A stretch of 64,000 nucleotides of DNA from Haloplanus ruber. Its GTDB lineage: Archaea; Halobacteriota; Halobacteria; Halobacteriales; Haloferacaceae. The stretch is taken from assembly GCF_024494725.1 (NCBI RefSeq), contig NZ_JANHDK010000001.1, forward strand, positions 744,001-808,000. Reading direction: 5' to 3'. Made by a program: the position numbers and the translations under genes. This document shows, piece by piece, positions 51,647 through 60,877 of this stretch (its first letter is position 1; each line of letters begins with the position of its first letter). The notes below the pieces were generated by a model. The model saw only the letters and a program-made list of their open reading frames with translations, made no database searches and was not told the DNA's origin.

Positions 51647-54600
51647 CTACGCGACGAACTCGACGCCGGTGATTTCGAAGCGGGCGCCGCCCGCCGCACT
51701 CTCGGTGATCGAGACGTCCCAGCCGTGGGCCTCGGCGACGCCGTCGACGATGCTGAGGCCGAAGCCGGTGCCGTCCGCGGCAGTCGAGTAGCCCGCCTCG
51801 AAGACGTTCGTACGCTCGGCGGCGGGGATGCCGGGGCCGTCGTCGGCGACGTAGAATCCCCGGTCGTCGTCGAGTGTCCCGACGGTGACCGTCACGTTCG
51901 CGCCCCTGCCGGGGTCGGTAGCGTGACCGGCGTCTTGAGGAGTGTCCGATCCCTCGCTGTTCCCGGACACTGTCCGGTTGCCCGTGGAGCCGTGCTCCAC
52001 GCTGTTCCGGATCAGATTCTCCAGCAGTTGTCGGAGTCGGCTCTGATCGGCCTTGATCGTTCGGTCGGTGGCGACGACGAGTTCGGCCGCGCCCGTCTCG
52101 ACGGTGGCCCAACACGTCTCGGCGAGGGTGTCGAGCGCGACCGGTTCCACGTCGTCGATGCCCGTCCCGCTCCGGGCGAGCGTGAGCAGGTCGTCGATCA
52201 GCGTCTCCATGCGTTCGTGGGCCCGGATCACCGAATCGAGGTTGTCGTGGCCCGCCTCGCAGGCCTCCTGTGCCAGTTTCGCCTGTCCCTGGGCGACGTT
52301 GAGCGGGGTGCGGAGGTCGTGTGAGACGATGCTCGTGAACTCGTCGAGCCGTTCTTTCTCGCGTTCCAGTTCCCGTCGCTCGCTGACGTCGATGTAGAAG
52401 GTGAGCGTGCCGGTGGTCTCGCCGTCTCGCCGGGGGACCGACCGGAGGAGCGTCTCGACGACGTCACCGTCGGCGGTGCGGAGCTTTCGGTCGGTGCGGA
52501 CGAGTTCGCCCGCGGTCACGAGTTCGTCGCCGTCGTCTTCGTGGATGCGACGGCGCGAGTCAGCGGTGTAGAACGATGCGAGTTCGCGGCCGATGACGTC
52601 CGCCCGGTCGTAGCCGACCGTCTCGGCGAACAGCCGATTGCAGTCCTCGATCACCAGTGTGTCGTCTTCCGCACGGGTGACGACTGCCATGACCGGCGCC
52701 TCCTCGAAGAGGCGGCGATACTGTGCTCGGAGTCGGCTCGTCGTCGTCTCGAGTTCCGCGGTCCGGCGTCTGAGTTCGCTCTCCCGTTCGCGTCGCTCGG
52801 TAACGTCCATCATGGCGCCGACGACGGCCTCAACCTCACCGTCGGCCGTGGTTACGGGGGCGGCGTTGACCGAGAGCCATCGGCGTTCGCCGTCCGGGCG
52901 GTCGATCCCCAGTTCGTGGTTCATCACCGGCTCACCGGTTTCGAGAACGCGCCTGGCGGGGTGTTTCGACCGGGGCACGGGGTCGCCGTTTTCGTCGACG
53001 ACACCCCAGGCCGCGTCGTCGTAGGTGCGGTCCGTGATGGTCGCCCGCGAAAGCCCGAGGATCGCCTCGGCGCGTTCGTTCGCTCGGCGGATCGATCCGT
53101 CAGGGTCGACGATGATGATCCCGACGGGACTGGTCTCGAACAGCCGTCGGATCTTCTTGCGCTCGGCGCGGAGCGTCGCCTCCCGCTCCTTGCGCTCGGT
53201 GATGTCGGTGATGAATCCCTCCAAGACGGTCGGTTCACCGTCGGCGTCAAAGACGGCCCGGCCGCGTTCCCAGAGCCACTTGATCGTGCCGTCCGCGGTG
53301 CGGATGCGGTAGGTGACTTCGAAGGAGTCGCCGTCTTCGAGGGCGTCTTGGACGGCCTCCCAGGACTTCTCCCGGTCCGCGGGGTGAAGGACGTCTTTTC
53401 CCCAGTTCACGGCGTCTGATTCCAGTTCGTCGGCGGTGTAGCCCGTGAGCGCCTCGACCTCTCCACGGAGGTCCTCCATCGGCCACCCCGGTTCGTTCCG
53501 ACAGCGGTACGTCATCCCCGGGAGGTTGCTGATCAGCGTCTCCAGACGTCGGACGTACTCCTTTTGTTCGGTCACGTTCCGCACGACCACCATGCCCTCT
53601 GTCGAGTCGAGGTGGTCGACGGGGACGATGTGGACGCGGTACCACTCTCCGCCGAAGAGTTGCTCGAACACCCGTTCCTCGCCGTCGAGGGCCGCGCGGT
53701 AGTGTGAGTCTTGGGCGTCGCTCACGTCGGTGCCGAAGACGTCCGTGACGGTTCGGCCGATGAACGACCCGGGGTCCAGCCCGATGGTGTCGAGTTCGGC
53801 CCCGCCGGCGAGGACGAACTCGCGGTTCTCGTCGAAGAGGAAGACGGCACCGTCGGGGAACTGTTCGACGAGTGTGCGGTACCGACGGCGGCTCTCGCGG
53901 AGCGTCCGTTCGCGTTCGATCCGGGAGAGGGCTTCCTCGGTGTTGGCAGCGAGCGTTCGCGCGAGCGTGACATCGGACTCGTCGAAGGCCCCGGCCTCGG
54001 TCGCGGCGGCGTACATCACCCCGTGATCGCCCAGCGGCAGGATGATCTCGGCGCCGAAGGCCGTCTCGGGATTGTAGCGGCCGGGTTCGTCGCTGACGTC
54101 CTCGAATACGCGGACCTCGCCGGTCCGAAACGCCTCCCACGAGAGGCTCTCGCCGGGTTCGTAGGTCGGCGGCTCACCGATCAACTCGATGGCCTCGTCG
54201 GTGACTGCCGCAGGAACGAGCGCGTCCGCGGCCTCGTCGTAGAGGTAGACACTGTTTATCTGCAGGTCGAGGACATCCCGAGCCGTCTCGACCGCCCGCT
54301 CGGCGACCGCTTGGCTCGTATCCGCGGCCATCAACTCGCGGGTCGCCTCGTGGAGCGCCTCGATCCGTCGCCGGCGCTCCCGGCGCTCGGTGACGTCCTG
54401 AAACTGCGAAAAGACGGCGACGACCGCACCCTCGGCGTCGGTGATGACTCGGTTGTGCCACTCACAGACGATGTGTTCGCCGTCCTTGCGGACGTTTTCG
54501 TCGATACTGTGGTAGCCGCCCTCGGTTTCTGCCAGCGCAGCCGTGACCGCCTCGACGCTGTCGTAGCTGTCGTCGGCGACGATGGTCTCCCACGTCTCGC

Positions 54601-55150
54601 CGCGAAGCTCCGCCTCGGTGTAGCCGAGAATCTCCTCGGCAGCGTCGTTGAGCCGAACAATCTCGAAGTCGCTGTTGTACTCTAAGACGCCCAGCGGCGA
54701 CTGCTCGATGAACAGGGAGAGTCGTTGCTGGCTGGCTTCGAGTTCTCGCTGGGAGCGATACTGTTCGACCGCGTTCGCGATGCGGTTCGCGAGGACGGTG
54801 TACTGGCCGGTGCCGCCCCCTTTCTGGAGATAGTCGGTGACTCCGGCAGAGATTGCCTGGCTCGCGATTTCCTCGCTCCCTTTGCCGGTAAAGAGGATGA
54901 ACGGCAGGTCCGGATGCTCCGCCCGGACGGCGTCGAGAAACTCCAGGCCGTTTCGCTTCGGCATGTCGTAGTCGCTGACGATACAGTCAACGTCCATCGT
55001 CCCGAGCAGTTCCAGTCCCTCGCTCGCGCCAACGGCCGTCTCGACGTCGAACCGGTCGTCCTCGCGTTCGAGGAAGGTCGCGGCCATGTCGGCGAACGCC
55101 GGGTCGTCGTCGACGTGCAGGACGGTTATTCGGTCCGTGCTCGGGGTCAT
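51647..55150 (-). CDS. Receiver/multi-PAS/GAF histidine kinase
   Basis: 1167 residues, soluble. Receiver (VLHVDDDPAFADM, SDYDMPKRNG, FTGKGSEE), PAS (about 145-255), GAF (about 265-410), four more PAS (about 415-900; linkers DVTERR, DITERK, DVSERR), HisKA (FTSIVSHDLRTPLNVAQGQAKL) and ATPase (LLENLIRNSVEHGSTG, ADDGPGIPAAERTN, GTGFGLSIVDGVA). A polar insert (about 1060-1085) interrupts the ATPase lid region. The receiver and C-terminus are close to the LOV kinase at 19.2 kb. No response regulator is adjacent. Confidence 0.93.
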   Translation of the reverse strand: MTPSTDRITVLHVDDDPAFADMAATFLEREDDRFDVETAVGASEGLELLGTMDVDCIVSDYDMPKRNGLEFLDAVRAEHPDLPFILFTGKGSEEIASQAISAGVTDYLQKGGGTGQYTVLANRIANAVEQYRSQRELEASQQRLSLFIEQSPLGVLEYNSDFEIVRLNDAAEEILGYTEAELRGETWETIVADDSYDSVEAVTAALAETEGGYHSIDENVRKDGEHIVCEWHNRVITDAEGAVVAVFSQFQDVTERRERRRRIEALHEATRELMAADTSQAVAERAVETARDVLDLQINSVYLYDEAADALVPAAVTDEAIELIGEPPTYEPGESLSWEAFRTGEVRVFEDVSDEPGRYNPETAFGAEIILPLGDHGVMYAAATEAGAFDESDVTLARTLAANTEEALSRIERERTLRESRRRYRTLVEQFPDGAVFLFDENREFVLAGGAELDTIGLDPGSFIGRTVTDVFGTDVSDAQDSHYRAALDGEERVFEQLFGGEWYRVHIVPVDHLDSTEGMVVVRNVTEQKEYVRRLETLISNLPGMTYRCRNEPGWPMEDLRGEVEALTGYTADELESDAVNWGKDVLHPADREKSWEAVQDALEDGDSFEVTYRIRTADGTIKWLWERGRAVFDADGEPTVLEGFITDITERKEREATLRAERKKIRRLFETSPVGIIIVDPDGSIRRANERAEAILGLSRATITDRTYDDAAWGVVDENGDPVPRSKHPARRVLETGEPVMNHELGIDRPDGERRWLSVNAAPVTTADGEVEAVVGAMMDVTERRERESELRRRTAELETTTSRLRAQYRRLFEEAPVMAVVTRAEDDTLVIEDCNRLFAETVGYDRADVIGRELASFYTADSRRRIHEDDGDELVTAGELVRTDRKLRTADGDVVETLLRSVPRRDGETTGTLTFYIDVSERRELEREKERLDEFTSIVSHDLRTPLNVAQGQAKLAQEACEAGHDNLDSVIRAHERMETLIDDLLTLARSGTGIDDVEPVALDTLAETCWATVETGAAELVVATDRTIKADQSRLRQLLENLIRNSVEHGSTGNRTVSGNSEGSDTPQDAGHATDPGRGANVTVTVGTLDDDRGFYVADDGPGIPAAERTNVFEAGYSTAADGTGFGLSIVDGVAEAHGWDVSITESAAGGARFEITGVEFVA

Positions 55151-55182
55151 CGTGGGTGATTAAGTCCCGTTACATCGGGTGA

Positions 55183-55190
55183 GGTATAAG
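55183..55190 (-). promoter_or_regulatory. TATA-like element of the 1167-residue kinase gene
   Basis: On the minus strand CTTATACC lies 33-40 bases before ATG 55150, fitting a transcript with a very short leader. Confidence 0.4.
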
Positions 55191-55209
55191 TATGTGGACG
55201 GGTGGGTGG

Positions 55210-56475
55210 TCAGGCGTCCGGGATCGCACCCTCCTCGCGCAGCCGCGTCAGTGCCGCGTCGTCGTAGCCAAGTTCTTGGAGGATGGCCTCGGTGTCCTCG
55301 CCGAGAAGCGGCGGCGCGCCGTCGAAGCCGGCGTCGGCGTGCTCGTAGTTGAGCGGGTGTTCGATCACGGGCACCGTCCCAAGCGCGGGGTGGTCGATCT
55401 CCCGGATCACGTCGCGGGCTTCCGTCTGTTCGTTGTCGAGGGCGGCCGGCACGTCGTACACCGGGCCGACGGGGAGGCCGCGTTCGTCGGCCAACAGGTC
55501 GACCCACTCCTCGGTCGGCCGCTCGCGAAACACCGCCGCCAGTTCCGTCTCGAGTTCGTCCATGTTGGCGACGCGGTCGGGGTTGCTGGCAAAGCGGTCG
55601 TCCTCGGCGAGGTCCGGGCGGTCGATAGCCGCACAGAGCTCTTCCCAGAGCTTCTGGTTGCCACAGCCGACGTTGAGGTAGCCGTCGGCGGTGGGCAGCG
55701 CCTGATAGGGGGCGAGAACCGGGTCTTTCGTCCCCATGCGCTCCGGTTGCTCGCCGACGAACGCCTTGCCGGCCTGTTTGGTGAGCCACGGGAGCGCGGC
55801 GTCGTGCATTCCGATTTCGATCCGGTCGCCCTCGCCCGTGAGTTCCCGCCGGAACAGCGAGCCGACGACCCCGAACGCCGCCCACATGCCCGTGATGAGG
55901 TCGGTCTGGGGCAGGCCGACCTTCACGGGGTCGCCGTCCTCCGGTCCCGTGACGCTCATGATGCCGCTCGTCCCCTGCACGAGGAGGTCGTAACCCGGGC
56001 GACTGCTCCACGGTCCCGTCTCGCCGAACGCGGAGATAGAACAGTACACGATGTCCTCGTTCACCTCGCGGAGGTCGTCGTAGCCGACATCGAGGCGCTC
56101 GGCGGTCCCCGGGCGGAAGTTCTCGACGACCACGTCGGCCTCCGCGACCAGGTCGTACAGCGCTTCGAGCCCCGAATCGGTCTTGAGGTTGAACTCGACG
56201 CTCAGCTTGTCGTAGTTGATCGTCCAGAAGTAGGGCGATTCGCCGTTGTCGTCGGCGGTTCGCCCCGGACCGTCGTACTCCGCGTTCGGCTCGACGAAGG
56301 GTGGACCGGAGTGACGGTTGTCGTCGCCGACCCCGGGTCGTTCGACCTTGATCACCTCGGCGCCCTGATTGGCCAGCATCAGCGTCGCGAACCCGCCCGT
56401 GACGAACGTGGTAAGGTCCACGACGGTGATGCCGTCGAGGATACGATCTGTGTCCGCGTCGTCGGTCGTTGTCAT
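55210..56475 (-). CDS. CaiB/BaiF family (class III) CoA transferase
   Basis: 421 residues from ATG 56475. Features: ITVVDLTTFVTGGFATLMLANQGAEVIKVERPGVGDDNR at the N-terminus, INYDKLSVEFNLKTDSG, VVVENFRPGTAERLDVGYDDL with the usual small domain, ISAFGETGPW, GYDLLVQGTSGIMSVTG and DAALPW. Asp near residue 230 (GMHDAALPW region) and the ENFRPG loop are conserved family elements. It transfers CoA between carboxylic acids such as carnitine, formyl/oxalyl, succinyl or mesaconyl; the substrate is not determinable. It has its own TATA-like element (ATTTTAG, 56499-56505). Confidence 0.92.
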   Translation of the reverse strand: MTTTDDADTDRILDGITVVDLTTFVTGGFATLMLANQGAEVIKVERPGVGDDNRHSGPPFVEPNAEYDGPGRTADDNGESPYFWTINYDKLSVEFNLKTDSGLEALYDLVAEADVVVENFRPGTAERLDVGYDDLREVNEDIVYCSISAFGETGPWSSRPGYDLLVQGTSGIMSVTGPEDGDPVKVGLPQTDLITGMWAAFGVVGSLFRRELTGEGDRIEIGMHDAALPWLTKQAGKAFVGEQPERMGTKDPVLAPYQALPTADGYLNVGCGNQKLWEELCAAIDRPDLAEDDRFASNPDRVANMDELETELAAVFRERPTEEWVDLLADERGLPVGPVYDVPAALDNEQTEARDVIREIDHPALGTVPVIEHPLNYEHADAGFDGAPPLLGEDTEAILQELGYDDAALTRLREEGAIPDA

Positions 56476-56498
56476 ACACGCAACTGCGAGCGACCCGA

Positions 56499-56505
56499 CT
56501 AAAAT
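56499..56505 (-). promoter_or_regulatory. TATA-like element of the CoA transferase gene
   Basis: ATTTTAG on the minus strand, 24-30 bases before ATG 56475. Confidence 0.45.
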
Positions 56506-56530
56506 CCTTCCGAGGCCGCCCGAGATGCGG

Positions 56531-56938
56531 TCACACCTCGTCGTCGAGAAACCGGTCGCGTACGTCGTCGTCGGGCACCATGCACTGCTCCCGGCGGCCG
56601 AACCAGTCGTACCGGTTGGCGGCCACGACGTCGTAACAGGCGTCTCGGAGTCGTCGCGGGAGGAGGCGGGCGACCCCGAGGAGACGATAGGGCCACCCGA
56701 GTAGTTCCGCGACGCGGAGGACGGCGGCCGACTTCGTGTAGGCGCGGTCCCCTTCGACGAGCACCACCGTATCGGGGTCGTCGGGCAGGCCCGCCCGCGA
56801 CAGTAACGTCTGTCCCGCCGCGGACTGGATGGGGGCATAACGGATGCGACCCGCTGGGTCGAGCGGGACGAGCAACTGGACGACCCCGTTACAGAGGTTA
56901 CAGACGCCGTCGAACAGGAGAACCGGGTCGTCGCTCAT
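56531..56938 (-). CDS. DCC family thiol-disulfide oxidoreductase-like protein (DUF393)
   Basis: 135 residues from ATG 56938; upstream in-frame codons lie inside the DUF2071 gene. The diagnostic LLFDGVCNLCNGVVQLL (DxxCxxC) is at residues 6-22, followed by IRYAPIQSAAGQTLL, TKSAAVLRVAELLGWPYRLLGVARLLP and NRYDWFGRREQCMVP, a complete DCC protein. Such proteins are predicted thioredoxin-fold oxidoreductases. ATGA overlap with the upstream DUF2071 gene indicates coupling. Confidence 0.9.
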   Translation of the reverse strand: MSDDPVLLFDGVCNLCNGVVQLLVPLDPAGRIRYAPIQSAAGQTLLSRAGLPDDPDTVVLVEGDRAYTKSAAVLRVAELLGWPYRLLGVARLLPRRLRDACYDVVAANRYDWFGRREQCMVPDDDVRDRFLDDEV

Positions 56939-57627
56939 CGGTCCCAAGACTTGCTCCGCGAGGCGGTTACGTCGAGGCCCGGACTGTAGTAGCGGATCGG
57001 TGCCGTGTCTGGGCGCTGGAAGCCGTTGGCCGCAAAGAGCGTGTTCCGCCGTACGTCGACTGTGGCGGGGTACAGCGTCCAAGGTTCGTGATCGATGTCG
57101 GCGTAGCGAAGCGAGCCGTCCGGCGCCTCGGTGTAGAAGCGGTAGCGCTCGACGAGAAAGCGCGCGAGGGAATCTTCGCCCGCCTCGAAGGCCGCACCGG
57201 TGGGGCGGTAGGTCGCCGCGTACGCCGCGGGGCGGGCGCCCGGGTGGCGCCGTCGGCTGGTGAACCGGACGCCGCCGTCCGCGCCCGTCAGCGAGATGCG
57301 CGCGTAGTAGTACGGGAGGTGTTGGGTGAGACGGGCACCGAGAACGCCGAGGAGTCCCTCGGCGTCGAGGCTGAAGAAGTAGACGCCGGGTTCGCCGTCA
57401 CAGGTGACGTAGGTCCGCAGGTTGAGTTCCGGGAGCGGCAGGCCGAGCGACGCCGGGAGTCCCCGGGGCCGAACCGCAACGTTCGTGAACGGAATCACCG
57501 AGAGCCACGCCCGACCGTCGTGTTCGTCGACGGTCAGCGCGTCCGGGAGGTGCGGGTCGACGACGGCGGGGTCGACCGGCCAGTTCTCGAACAGCAGGTG
57601 TCGCCACCCCATCTCCAGTGGGACCAT
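56935..57627 (-). CDS. DUF2071 (YqjF-like) acetoacetate-decarboxylase-fold protein
   Basis: 230 residues from ATG 57627. MVPLEMGWRHLLFENWPVDPAVVDPHLPDALTVDEHDGRAWLSVIPF and ELNLRTYVTCDGEPGVYFFSLDAEG are the family hallmarks, with PYYYARISL and FLVERYRFYTEAPDG further on. The fold resembles acetoacetate decarboxylase, but the catalytic lysine is not evident and no enzyme activity is established. Coupled to the DCC gene downstream; 65 bases after a small membrane-protein gene on the same strand. Confidence 0.9.
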   Translation of the reverse strand: MVPLEMGWRHLLFENWPVDPAVVDPHLPDALTVDEHDGRAWLSVIPFTNVAVRPRGLPASLGLPLPELNLRTYVTCDGEPGVYFFSLDAEGLLGVLGARLTQHLPYYYARISLTGADGGVRFTSRRRHPGARPAAYAATYRPTGAAFEAGEDSLARFLVERYRFYTEAPDGSLRYADIDHEPWTLYPATVDVRRNTLFAANGFQRPDTAPIRYYSPGLDVTASRSKSWDR

Positions 57628-57692
57628 ACTCGAACGTGGGGCGCCGACACCAAAACGTCGCCGTCCGGGTACCGGAAATCGTCGGCCGCCGG

Positions 57693-58271
57693 TCACTGAA
57701 AGAGGGCGACCACCGCGACGAGTACCGCGCCGACGACGACGCCCGCGCCGAGCAGTACCAGCGGGCTGTCGACGGCGTTCGCGACGGCCGCGGCGACACC
57801 GACGGCAACCAAACCGAGCAGCAAGACCGGAAGCGCCCGCCGGCCGGGGAGTGCCCCGGCGAGCCGCTGGCTCAGCGGGGTTCGGTCGGTACCCTCCTCG
57901 CTCGCGGGGCTGGAGAGCGTCTCGTCGACGTCGACTGGCCCGCTGTCGTCGTCGGGTTCGACCGTCACCTCGACGGTCTGGGTCTCCGCGCCGTACCCGG
58001 TGGCGATTTCGAGGGTCCCCGTGACCGGTTCGTCCACGTCGCTCACGCCGACGGGGACCGACCGAGTGGTCTCACGCTCGACGAAGAGGTTGCCGTCGGC
58101 GTCGATGCGGACGACCGGCGACAGGGCGTCGTCGGCGCGGACGTGGACGTGAACAGCTTCACCGTGGTTGCGGAGTTCGACCGAGAACGGCTCCCCGGTC
58201 GCGAACTCAGCGGGTGCTTCGACGTCGTGAAGCTGCCCACGGTTCAACTCGACGAGCAACACCGGAGTCAC
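57693..58271 (-). CDS. Haloarchaeal membrane-anchored beta-sandwich-like protein
   Basis: 192 residues starting at GTG 58271 (MTPVLLVELNRGQLHDVEAP). Residues 1-110 have the strand pattern of an immunoglobulin-like domain (FSVELRNHGEAVHVHVRADDALSPVVRID, GTLEIATGYGAETQTVEVTVEP). An acidic linker leads to two C-terminal membrane helices (LPVLLLGLVAVGVAAAVANAV, LVLLGAGVVVGAVLVAVVALF). It resembles haloarchaeal proteins I recall as DUF7524, not verified. Function unknown. It heads the DUF2071-DCC group. Confidence 0.75.
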   Translation of the reverse strand: MTPVLLVELNRGQLHDVEAPAEFATGEPFSVELRNHGEAVHVHVRADDALSPVVRIDADGNLFVERETTRSVPVGVSDVDEPVTGTLEIATGYGAETQTVEVTVEPDDDSGPVDVDETLSSPASEEGTDRTPLSQRLAGALPGRRALPVLLLGLVAVGVAAAVANAVDSPLVLLGAGVVVGAVLVAVVALFQ

Positions 58272-58380
58272 AGTCGACGGTCACACCCGGGGACGAAAAA
58301 GCTTCAGGCCGTTCGGCGGCGTCGTGAGGTGTTCGCGTACGGCGACCCGGCCCGCCCGTGACGGGGCCGCCCGCGGCCGC

Positions 58381-58560
58381 CTACTCGTCGTCGTCTTTGA
58401 TCTCCGACAACTGGTCGACGAGGTCGTCGGTCGAGGCGTCCGTCTCGAAGGTGACCTCACCCTCGTGGTCGCTCTCGTGGACGGACACGCCCTCGGACTC
58501 GTCGTCGGCGTCGATCTCCTGGTTCTGCTGTTCGGACTCATCGTAGCTCCCAAAACCCAT
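58381..58560 (-). CDS. DUF5786 family small acidic protein
   Basis: 59 residues from ATG 58560 to TAG 58381, starting MGFGSYDESEQQNQE and containing VSVHESDHEGEVTFETDASTDDLVDQL, the conserved signature of this haloarchaeal family. Extremely acidic; no known function. A TATA-like CTTTAACC on the minus strand (58584-58591) sits 24-31 bases before the start. It diverges from the acyl-CoA ligase gene. Confidence 0.88.
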   Translation of the reverse strand: MGFGSYDESEQQNQEIDADDESEGVSVHESDHEGEVTFETDASTDDLVDQLSEIKDDDE

Positions 58561-58634
58561 ACCGGAGAGTGCGCACGACGGGGGTTAAAGTGACTCGGTT
58601 CCCTGCACGGAGCCGTCCGGCGACGTACTGCCAC

Positions 58635-58649
58635 AAAAATAGTTATAGA
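58635..58649 (+). promoter_or_regulatory. TATA box of the acyl-CoA ligase gene
   Basis: AAAAATAGTTATAGA, 26-40 bases before ATG 58675, in the divergent region with DUF5786. Confidence 0.55.
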
Positions 58650-58674
58650 CCTGGACGGTGACGTTCGGATCGTC

Positions 58675-60288
58675 ATGCAGAAGCCGCTCCTAGTGACCGA
58701 CTTCCTCGACAGAGCCCGGGAGTACTACGGTGACAGCGAGGCAGTCGTGGCGACGACGGGCGACCGATATACGTACGACGAACTCGGCGAGCGGGCGGAC
58801 CGATTCTCGGCCGCACTCCAGGCGCGGGGCATCGAGAAAGGCGACCGGGTGGCGGTGCTCGACCCGAACACGCATTACCACCTCGAAGCCGCCTACGGCA
58901 TCATGCAACTCGGGGCGGTCCACACCCCGCTCAACTACCGGCTCACCGCCGACGACTTCGAGTACATCCTCGCGGACGCGGGGGTCGACGCCATCTACGC
59001 CGACCACGAGTACGCGGCGGCGGTCGAGGCAGTCCGGGACGACGTCCCGACCGAGACGTTCGTCACGAACGACCCGGCGGCCGTCGACGGGGACTGGGAG
59101 GGATTCGACGCGCTGATCGACGGGGCGGGGACCGACTACGACCGCCCGGAGATGAGCGAGGACGAGGTCATCACGATCAACTACACCTCGGGGACCACGG
59201 GCGACCCCAAGGGCGTGATGCGCAGTCACCGGTGTGAGACGCTCCACGCCTACCTCGTGACAATCCACCAGCGCATCGCGGACGACGACGTCTACCTCTG
59301 GACGCTCCCGATGTTCCACGTCAACGGCTGGGGGCATATCTTTGCGGTCACGGGCATGGGCGCGACACACGTCTGCACCCGTGGGGTCGACGCCGAGTGG
59401 ATCCTCGAGACGGTCGTCGCCGAGGACGTCTCCTATCTCTGTGGCGCACCGGCGGTGCTGAACCTGCTGATCGACCACTACCGCGAGCACGACGTCCCCA
59501 CCAGCGGTGCGAACGACGTTCGAATCGCCACCGCAGGGTCGGCGCCGCCGGAGGCCACCATCCGCACCGTCGAAGACGAGTTCGGCTGGTATCTCACCCA
59601 CGTCTACGGCGCCACCGAGACGGGACCGCTGGTCACCACCTCCGATGCCCGCCGCCGTTTCGACGACGACTCCACCGACCGCTTCGCGGTCAAGAAACGC
59701 CAGGGCTTGGGCTTTCTCGGCACCGAGGTCCGCGTCGTCGACGAGGACGGCGAGGACGTGCCCCGGGACGACGAGACCATCGGCGAGGTGGTTGTCCGCG
59801 GCAATCAGGTGATGGAGGGATACTGGGAGCAACCCGAGGCCACCGAGGCGGCCTTCTCCGAGCGCGCCGAAGGGTACTACCACATGGGCGACCTGGCAAC
59901 GGTCGACGAGAATGGCATGATCACCGTGCAGGACCGCAAGAAGGACATCATCGTCACCGGCGGGGAGAACGTCTCCAGTATCGAACTGGAGGACACGCTG
60001 TTCGAGCATCCGGCGGTGTCGAGCGTCGCGGTCATTCCCGCGCCAAGCGACCGATGGGGCGAGGAGCCAAAGGCCTTCGTCGTCCCGGAGAGCGGCGACC
60101 CCGATGCGCCGGGGGTCGCCGGCGAGGAACTGATCGAGTTCACCCGCGAGCGCCTCGCGGGGTTCAAGTCGCTCAAACGCGTCGAGTTCGTCGACACGCT
60201 CCCGACGACGGCGACGGGGAAGATCCAGAAGTACGAACTCCGCGCTCAGGAGTGGGAAGACGAAGAGCGGATGATCGGCGAGGGGTAA
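58675..60288 (+). CDS. AMP-dependent acyl-CoA synthetase/ligase
   Basis: 537 residues of the adenylate-forming superfamily. A-motifs: INYTSGTTGDPKGVM (residues about 167-181), YLWTLPMFHVNGWGH, HVYGATETGPL, GYYHMGDLATVDENG, VQDRKKDIIVTGGENVSS and the C-terminal TATGKIQKYEL with the catalytic Lys. The sequence is closest in style to medium/long-chain or aryl fatty-acyl-CoA ligases (LPMFHVNGWG). The exact substrate is unknown. Convergent with the gamma carbonic anhydrase gene, one base apart. Confidence 0.93.
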   Translation: MQKPLLVTDFLDRAREYYGDSEAVVATTGDRYTYDELGERADRFSAALQARGIEKGDRVAVLDPNTHYHLEAAYGIMQLGAVHTPLNYRLTADDFEYILADAGVDAIYADHEYAAAVEAVRDDVPTETFVTNDPAAVDGDWEGFDALIDGAGTDYDRPEMSEDEVITINYTSGTTGDPKGVMRSHRCETLHAYLVTIHQRIADDDVYLWTLPMFHVNGWGHIFAVTGMGATHVCTRGVDAEWILETVVAEDVSYLCGAPAVLNLLIDHYREHDVPTSGANDVRIATAGSAPPEATIRTVEDEFGWYLTHVYGATETGPLVTTSDARRRFDDDSTDRFAVKKRQGLGFLGTEVRVVDEDGEDVPRDDETIGEVVVRGNQVMEGYWEQPEATEAAFSERAEGYYHMGDLATVDENGMITVQDRKKDIIVTGGENVSSIELEDTLFEHPAVSSVAVIPAPSDRWGEEPKAFVVPESGDPDAPGVAGEELIEFTRERLAGFKSLKRVEFVDTLPTTATGKIQKYELRAQEWEDEERMIGEG

Positions 60289-60289
60289 A

Positions 60290-60796
60290 TCACTCCTCGT
60301 CGAGGACCCGCGACGTCTCGGCGTACAGGTCGGCCTTCTCGACGTACCGGTCGGCGGCGTCCTGCCACGAGGAGTCCGGCACCTCCTTGACGACTTCGGC
60401 GGGCGTCCCGGCGACCAGCGTCTCGGGGGGAACCTCCGTCCCCTCGGTGACGACGCTCCCGGCGGCGACGATAGCGCCCGAACCGACCGTGGCGTCGTCG
60501 AGGACGACCGCCCCCATCCCGACCAGCGCCCGCTCCGCGACAGTCGCGGCGTGGACGATTGCGGTGTGGCCGACGGTGGCGTAGGGGCCGACCACCGCGT
60601 CCTCGTGGCAGACGGCGTTGTCCTGGACGTTCGCCCCCTCGCGAATCCGGATCGGTTGATCGCCGCGAAGCGTCGCGTTCGGCCAGACCGAGGCGTCGCG
60701 TTCGACGGTCACGTCGCCGATGACGACCGCCGCGTCATCGACGTAGGCGTCCTCGTGGACCGTCGGTTCGGCGCCGTCGACCGCTCTGAGTACCAT
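60290..60796 (-). CDS. Gamma-carbonic-anhydrase-like hexapeptide-repeat protein
   Basis: 168 residues from ATG 60796. A left-handed beta-helix with hexapeptide repeats (VWPNATLRGDQPIRIREGANVQDNAVCHE, VGHTAIVHAATVAERALVGMGAVVLDDATVGSGAIVAAGSVV) and a C-terminal helix. Candidate zinc ligands are the His residues in CHEDAVVGPYATVGHTAIVH. The family includes carbonic anhydrases and acyltransferase-like PaaY/CaiE proteins; catalysis is not assured. TATA-like TTTATTTAG lies at 60816-60824 on the minus strand. Confidence 0.9.
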   Translation of the reverse strand: MVLRAVDGAEPTVHEDAYVDDAAVVIGDVTVERDASVWPNATLRGDQPIRIREGANVQDNAVCHEDAVVGPYATVGHTAIVHAATVAERALVGMGAVVLDDATVGSGAIVAAGSVVTEGTEVPPETLVAGTPAEVVKEVPDSSWQDAADRYVEKADLYAETSRVLDEE

Positions 60797-60815
60797 GCGT
60801 GTGCGTGCGTCAGGC

Positions 60816-60824
60816 CTAAATAAA
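60816..60824 (-). promoter_or_regulatory. TATA box of the gamma carbonic anhydrase gene
   Basis: TTTATTTAG on the minus strand, 20-28 bases before ATG 60796. Confidence 0.55.
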
Positions 60825-60877
60825 GAGTCACGGGTCGCGACCGAACCCCCTTTCGCCCTCGCCCGCGAAGCGTCGGC